Of a stretch of 64,000 nt of DNA, positions 59,266 to 64,000 are shown piece after piece (within the stretch, counting starts at the first letter, position 1; each line of letters starts with the position of its first letter). The position numbers and the translations under genes were made by a program. Origin of the DNA: Sinonovacula constricta (lineage: Eukaryota; Mollusca; Bivalvia; Cardiida; Solecurtidae). The DNA is taken from positions 77,290,456-77,354,455 of the forward strand of contig CM017556.1 of the NCBI GenBank assembly GCA_007844125.1. Reading direction: 5' to 3'. The notes beneath the pieces are model-generated. The model was given only the letters and a program-made list of their open reading frames with translations, ran no database searches and had not been told where the DNA came from.

Positions 59266-62200
59266 ATTTCTCATTTAAATCTAAGTAATTCTTTCCTTTA
59301 AAGTGTTACCAGCTAGGAATATTAAATGCATGTTTATACCTTTCCCAAGTATAAGTATAATATTTATAATGATGATGACAATAGTATAGAAAATTATATT
59401 TTTCAAAGCATTAAATTATCAGATAAAAGTGAGTTATCGTTAAGAGACTAGTTTTTTTCTTTTATTTTAGTGTCTTTTTTAAGTGAAGGTCACTCATCTT
59501 AAAAAAATCAACTTTGTATTTTCCCAATACATTTCCCTTTTCTGCAAGTAGACTTTGGGATAACTTCGTTTCGGCCTCATTTCCAAAAACCAAAGTAAGT
59601 TGCATGTTTGCGAACGCTCGCGCCATGATCTACATGCACTATTTGCATATTTGTCCTACAACTGTTCGTATTTGCGGCAGTCTCATTATGCTGCATTTCT
59701 CACAAATAAGAAAAATCATGTCTTAAGTTAAACTTTACAAATGGATCTACTCTATTTGATATGAATGTTAAGGCAAATGGTGACTAATTGGCTACATCTT
59801 TTAAACTTTAAACTCTGATACACACTTTATCTTATTTCAAAGATGAAATTAGAATACCTGAATTATCAGAGTTTGGACTGAATTGTTAAAAAATATTTGA
59901 GGGCAGATTACATTTTCACTAGTCATTTAACAACATACACGATTAAATTTTGTATTTAACATTGAAATGTTAAGAAAATATGCCATAACCGTGCTAAGCC
60001 CCCACAAATACCATCAATAAAATTCTATAATCGTTGGAGAACAATGGAAACCTATTGGTTGTGTATAAGATATAAAAATATAAAAACTGTATCAGAGCTA
60101 GACCTAAGCTATTTTAGCTGTATCTTTCTGTTATTTACATGATATATGCAATTACAGTTCCATTATTTCCACAGATTTGTTCTTGGTATTTAAAAATAAT
60201 TTATGACTTTATATTGCAAGCAATTTTTTTCATAAACCGTCCAAATTACAGTATAGCTGTAAAAATGAGTCTTCCATTTAATGAAAAGAATAGACGCAAA
60301 TTATCAGTTTCCTTTATGTTGGTGTTAAAGTGTAAACGCGAATGAAGCACTCAATAGTTGGAATGAGGCTTATATCTTGATAATACGAGCAATTAATTGT
60401 CTAAAACGTTGCATCTCTTGTCCCTGTAGATTATCTCATAATAACAACTTTCAATTAAATAACTACAACAGTATTTTCAGAATAACCATATTAATGTGTT
60501 CTTTAGCTATGAACATTATTTGTGTTTAATGCCTTACTACAAAGGTACTGATTTATCCACCCCTATGTGTTCTTATATAAGCATCTTCGTTGCCATTCCT
60601 GTAGTCATTGACGTCCATAAACTTACAAAGGTTTAATATCCCATTGGAACCTACAAACGAAAAAATCCATTTACTGCACTGCTACCATGTTTCAGAAAAG
60701 AAAATGTCTACTCAACGCGGACATGCAGAGTGCTTATTTTATTGAATTGATTTAGCAATCGAAATTCTTTGGTTTGGGTTCATCCTTAGCATGGTTTTCG
60801 CAGTAAATGTGTTGCCCTCGTGCTGAACTGAAAGAAGAAGGGAGATCACTATATGGCCCAAAACAAAACACGTCAAGTACTAAATAAGCGTCTTTCACAA
60901 TTAGGACATCGACTGGCGTCCGGCTGTTAGAAATCGAATCGCTGAGGCAAGGGAACTTTTTATACATAAAATAAACATGCACAATTCTTCTAATAAATGT
61001 TGATAATCGAGATCCTAAATTTAACAAAAGGTCCACAAAGCAGTTTTCTAAAAATACAAACTAGGAAGTGGTTTTATATTTCTTTCTTTTTTATATTTCT
61101 GTTCGTAAAAGTGTTATCTTATGAATAAACCTTTAGTCTCTGCCGCCAACAATAGTAAGATTTTCTCACATGCCTAGAAAGCTTGTCTGGTAGGAAGACT
61201 TTTAAGCCTGTTAAAAGCTGAGGCATGTGTTGGGCGACAAGTCTGATTTTGTGGTATGTCACAGAATTAACTATTTATTTCTTCCTTTTCTAAAATATCT
61301 CTTGTAAGTATCGATTCCGACATACAACCTGTTTCATCGTGAGCGATTTATTGCACAGCATATCGAAAGAAACCAAATGTGGTGCCCTTCAACGTATGCA
61401 ATAACAAATTCACTTACCAATAGCGGAATAAAATTAAATTCACCCAAGCACACAATTTCGTTGTACCTTTTAAGCTATTTGGTGAAAACGTGTTAAATTT
61501 CAACAATAAAATAATTTCAGAACGTCTTTGCGTGTCTTTTTACGTGGGGGTTCACCCTTTTCCTTCAGCCGCGTATTGACAAGTCTGTGTGGGAGGTTTT
61601 ACCTTGATTAAAGTTTGACGCTTCATTTCCGCGTTCAATATTTTTAAAGCTTTTTACACATTCTCTTATTAAAATTGGAATTGGATTGAATGCTTAATAC
61701 AAAACCATTGAATGTTTAATTTAACAGACAGTACGTTGAATTAATTTGATTGAATCCTTTATTCAATGATTTGTTCAAAAGGCACTGTCTCTAGCAGTCT
61801 TATAGGAAAACTGGTTCTATGTTAAGTGATAAAGTAATGTCTATAGAGAAATAGATTTGCAAGCAGCGTAACACTGGATGACGTAGCGGAGCTATGCGGA
61901 TAGAAGCATGATAATCGCTTAAATATTTTACTTTTAACAACATCGGCCGTAACGATAATTGTAGCTATTGCTATATAAGGCATACATATAGCGAAGTGCA
62001 TGCACGGTTAATTACCACACGCCGCAAATTTAGCATTAAAGAATTTAGGGCAAACCCACTCGCTACAAATTAGATCATGTTTTAACCATATAACAACTTT
62101 GAAAATTACTTTCTATGGGAAATGATGTATCTCTAAAATGTTGTTTTATTCATGCAAAAGTCTTTAGAATCATGCTAGTATCGAATTCATTGTATTACTC

Positions 62201-62363
62201 AGCGAACAATGAACCATTTAATATCATTTGTTTGTTGTGGGAAATATGTTTTGCAAAACATTCGTCGTCTATAACCTCTCAGAACATTCGTACAACATAT
62301 GTACCTTCATTTGTCAACATTTTCTTCTTGGTACTGTCCTCGCTTGTTCAGAGCTGGGACACT
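59266..62363. other. unassigned AT-rich DNA
   Basis: A 94-codon minus frame (60752-61036; ...RTPVDVLIVKDAYLVLDV... to ...NHAKDEPKPKNFDC) is the most protein-like of several short frames, but it has no recognised domain or splice context. Nothing else recognised. Confidence 0.45.
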
Positions 62364-62588
62364 TGTTTGATGGAGTGTCTGCTAGAATGTTTTTTAAAGT
62401 GTAATACAACACAGTAAGTACTTCTTTCCGCGTAGCTTTCTAGACGTACGTCTGACGATCTGCTACTTAAAAATGCTGGCGCACAGCCCGAATGAATAAA
62501 CATTTGATAGATGGGGTGTCTGCCGGAAGATTTATGCAGTGTAATACAATATAGTTGGTATTCATTTCGGCGTAGCCATCTGATAACG
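62364..62588 (+). repeat. two diverged direct-repeat units
   Basis: Unit 1 (62364-62446) and unit 2 (62504-62584) share TTTGAT...GG.GTGTCTGC(T/C), then AGTGTAATACAA.A.AGT, GTA.T and TTC(C/G)GCGTAGC. They are about 140 bp apart. The 100-codon frame at 62115-62417 ends inside unit 1 and is unsupported. Confidence 0.75.
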
Positions 62589-63054
62589 CTAGCAATTTTT
62601 GCAAGGATTCAACCATTTGTATTTACAGTCCATTTTCAGTAATTTTCAAGAAAGTAATAATCGCGTTTGTTGTTCTAATCAAAGTCGATTGTATGCGGAT
62701 AATTCACTTGCAGTTATCGTTTAGCATTGATAACAGACAAAACAAGTTAGCTTATCACGAAACGTCCTTTTTATATAAAACAAAGGGCAAGTCATAAACC
62801 TTTACATATTAGTTTCCATTAATTGTGTTTTCTTCTGAAATTACTTAAACGTCGAACAATATCATTTTCACGAGAACTGTGGATACAAAATTCCAGGTGA
62901 CAATCCAAATCCCTACATTTTTATGCCATGTGACCTGTTAAAGACAGATTTAAATTATATGCCCAGCAGGTACTGCCATTCTTCAACAGTGACCACCATT
63001 TGCATGAATGCAAAGATTCATTATAGGACGCATTGAACGTTACTCACCAAAGTA
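62589..63054. other. unassigned AT-rich DNA
   Basis: No feature recognised. Confidence 0.5.
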
Positions 63055-63130
63055 CGTATTGTACGAGACATAACACACACAAAAAAAACAACATCAGTTA
63101 CCGCCTTCGAACGGTAAGTCGGTAAAAGTT
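63055..63130 (-). repeat. R-A core fragment
   Basis: The reverse complement has TTACCGACTTACCGTTCG, AAGGCGGTAACTGATG, TTTTTTTTGTGTGTGTTATG and TCTCGTACAATAC, matching the R-A core end and T-rich region. Confidence 0.7.
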
Positions 63131-63568
63131 AAATTGATTAATTGTCCATTAATTATTTATATTTCAATGTATCGTTTCTTGTTTCTCTAATTTGACGAAA
63201 GTGTTAGCCACAATCTCTTTACTTTTAAGGCATATGCTACAGTACAATTAAGACAGTAGTTCCGAAACAGCAGTAGTAAAAAAAACATTGTGATAAGAAA
63301 AAAAACAATCCTAAGGTAAGCAATCAAACTTATGCATCAAAATGAATGGCCTATACCTATTCTTGGTTAACTTAATGCAAACTTTTGTTTTATTATTGTG
63401 AAAAGCAAAATATACCACGTTTTATGTTTGTGTGTATGATGAGCAGCTATTCCGGAACAGCTGAGAGCAGATTGGGGTTACATCCCAGATGGGGGAAATC
63501 TCAAACATATTGAACGATTTTGTAAAAACTTCTTTCAATAAATTCTGTTTTATACCACTCATTTACGC
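63131..63568. other. unassigned AT-rich DNA
   Basis: Intron-like or intergenic sequence upstream of the terminal exon. No feature recognised. Confidence 0.5.
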
Positions 63569-63574
63569 CCTTCC

Positions 63575-63605
<31 letters not shown>

Positions 63606-63673
63606 AATAAAAAAAAAAAACACAAAACAAAAACACACACACACACACACAAAAAAAAAAACAAAAAAAAAAC
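63569..63673. repeat. poly-C / poly-A / (CA)n low-complexity tract
   Basis: A C homopolymer of about 27 bases (about 63569-63595) is followed by A-rich sequence, a CA run (about 63631-63649) and more A-rich sequence. Opposing frames through it (63489-63677, 63501-63761) are artefacts. Homopolymer lengths here may be sequencing-dependent. Confidence 0.97.
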
Positions 63674-63765
63674 ATAGCTTTTCCCTGTTTCTAGACAGAA
63701 AGGAAAAAGTATAGGATTTTAATCTCTTTACTTTTAATTTGTTTTTAATTTGATCTTCCAACTAG

Positions 63766-64000
63766 ATTACCTGTAGATAGCGAATATAATAACATTCATG
63801 ATGAAAGTGCATGTCTTGTCTGGATCCCAGAACTATCCACATTTCACCCTAGTTTACACTCATTGATAACAGATGAACAACGTAATATTTTTCAGTCAGA
63901 TATTGCAGGTCTCCCATTTGGCCATGTTCCAAGAGAACTGGCATTTTGTTTTAGGAAGGTGTTAGATGAAGGGGGAATAGTATATGATGAAGTCTGTGGT
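63766..64000 (+). CDS. HIRAN-domain-like protein, partial exon
   Basis: A pyrimidine-rich stretch and CCAACTAG give a plausible 3' splice site (AG at 63764-63765). One base and then 78 uninterrupted codons run off the window. NNIHDESACLVWIPE resembles the N-P-Y-D-x-N-A-V-A-V strand of HIRAN domains. About 33 residues later GLPFGHVPRELAFCFRKVLD fits the G-[HY]-[LV]-P-R-x-L-A...L-x-x-G strand and helix, followed by GGIVYDEVCG. HIRAN domains bind DNA ends or modified DNA in SNF2-type repair helicases and also occur alone or in mobile elements. The segment between the two motifs is longer than usual. The rest of the protein lies beyond 64000. No upstream exon was identified. Domain assignment is from pattern memory. 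Confidence 0.5.

Noticed and set aside
63489..63761. Opposing frames with poly-Pro/Lys or poly-Gly/Phe
   Set aside because: Produced by the poly-C, poly-A and CA runs.

Overview
This is a 64 kb stretch of AT-rich eukaryotic nuclear DNA with almost no protein-coding genes and a dense, mixed load of decayed transposable elements. A bivalve or related mollusc is the best guess. That rests on a tRNA-headed SINE resembling the V-SINE/RUDI type known from molluscs, a second tRNA-type SINE with the tail style seen in bivalves, and APE-type and L1/Tx1-like LINE remains of familiar molluscan type. No database search was possible, so the host is an inference. There is no sign of bacterial organisation: no operons, no ribosome binding sites, and open frames are mostly under 110 codons.

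Layout. 0-7.5 kb: dispersed-repeat copies, a TIR-bounded DNA-transposon-like element (2718-3829) carrying a nested repeat, and an L1/Tx1-like LINE 3' fragment (5618-6439). 7.5-10.7 kb: a GC-rich, nearly full-span but dead APE-type non-LTR retrotransposon with endonuclease, reverse transcriptase and a C-terminal Cys/His finger, broken by stops, frameshifts and an internal deletion. 10.7-34 kb: mostly unassigned AT-rich DNA with many copies of one 170-380 bp dispersed repeat, a long CA/TA microsatellite, a second TIR element (23431-24254), SINEs, a pogo/Tigger-like end, and a 6 x 35 bp minisatellite beside a 26 bp inverted repeat. 34-35 kb: a possible Thr-rich terminal exon, a hairpin, and an opposite-strand reverse-transcriptase-like remnant. 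37-47 kb: more dispersed repeats, a 109 bp palindrome against a TG microsatellite, and a SINE with a recognisable tRNA-like head. 47-63 kb: mainly gene-poor sequence with repeat copies, a SINE and two small possible exons (Cys-rich; signal-peptide-like). The last 235 bp (63766-64000) look like a real coding exon of a HIRAN-domain-like protein that runs off the window.

The most interesting structure not explained by a named family is the abundant dispersed repeat, called here R-A/R-B. At least 17 copies on both strands share a core with two adjacent hairpins. Several copies are 5'-truncated with a common 3' end. One sits inside a transposon whose paralogue 20 kb away preserves the empty site. 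This fits a non-tRNA SINE-like retroposon with two subfamilies. The genes do not work together in any pathway: apart from the terminal exon and a few doubtful exons, everything recognisable is mobile-element debris in intergenic or intronic DNA.
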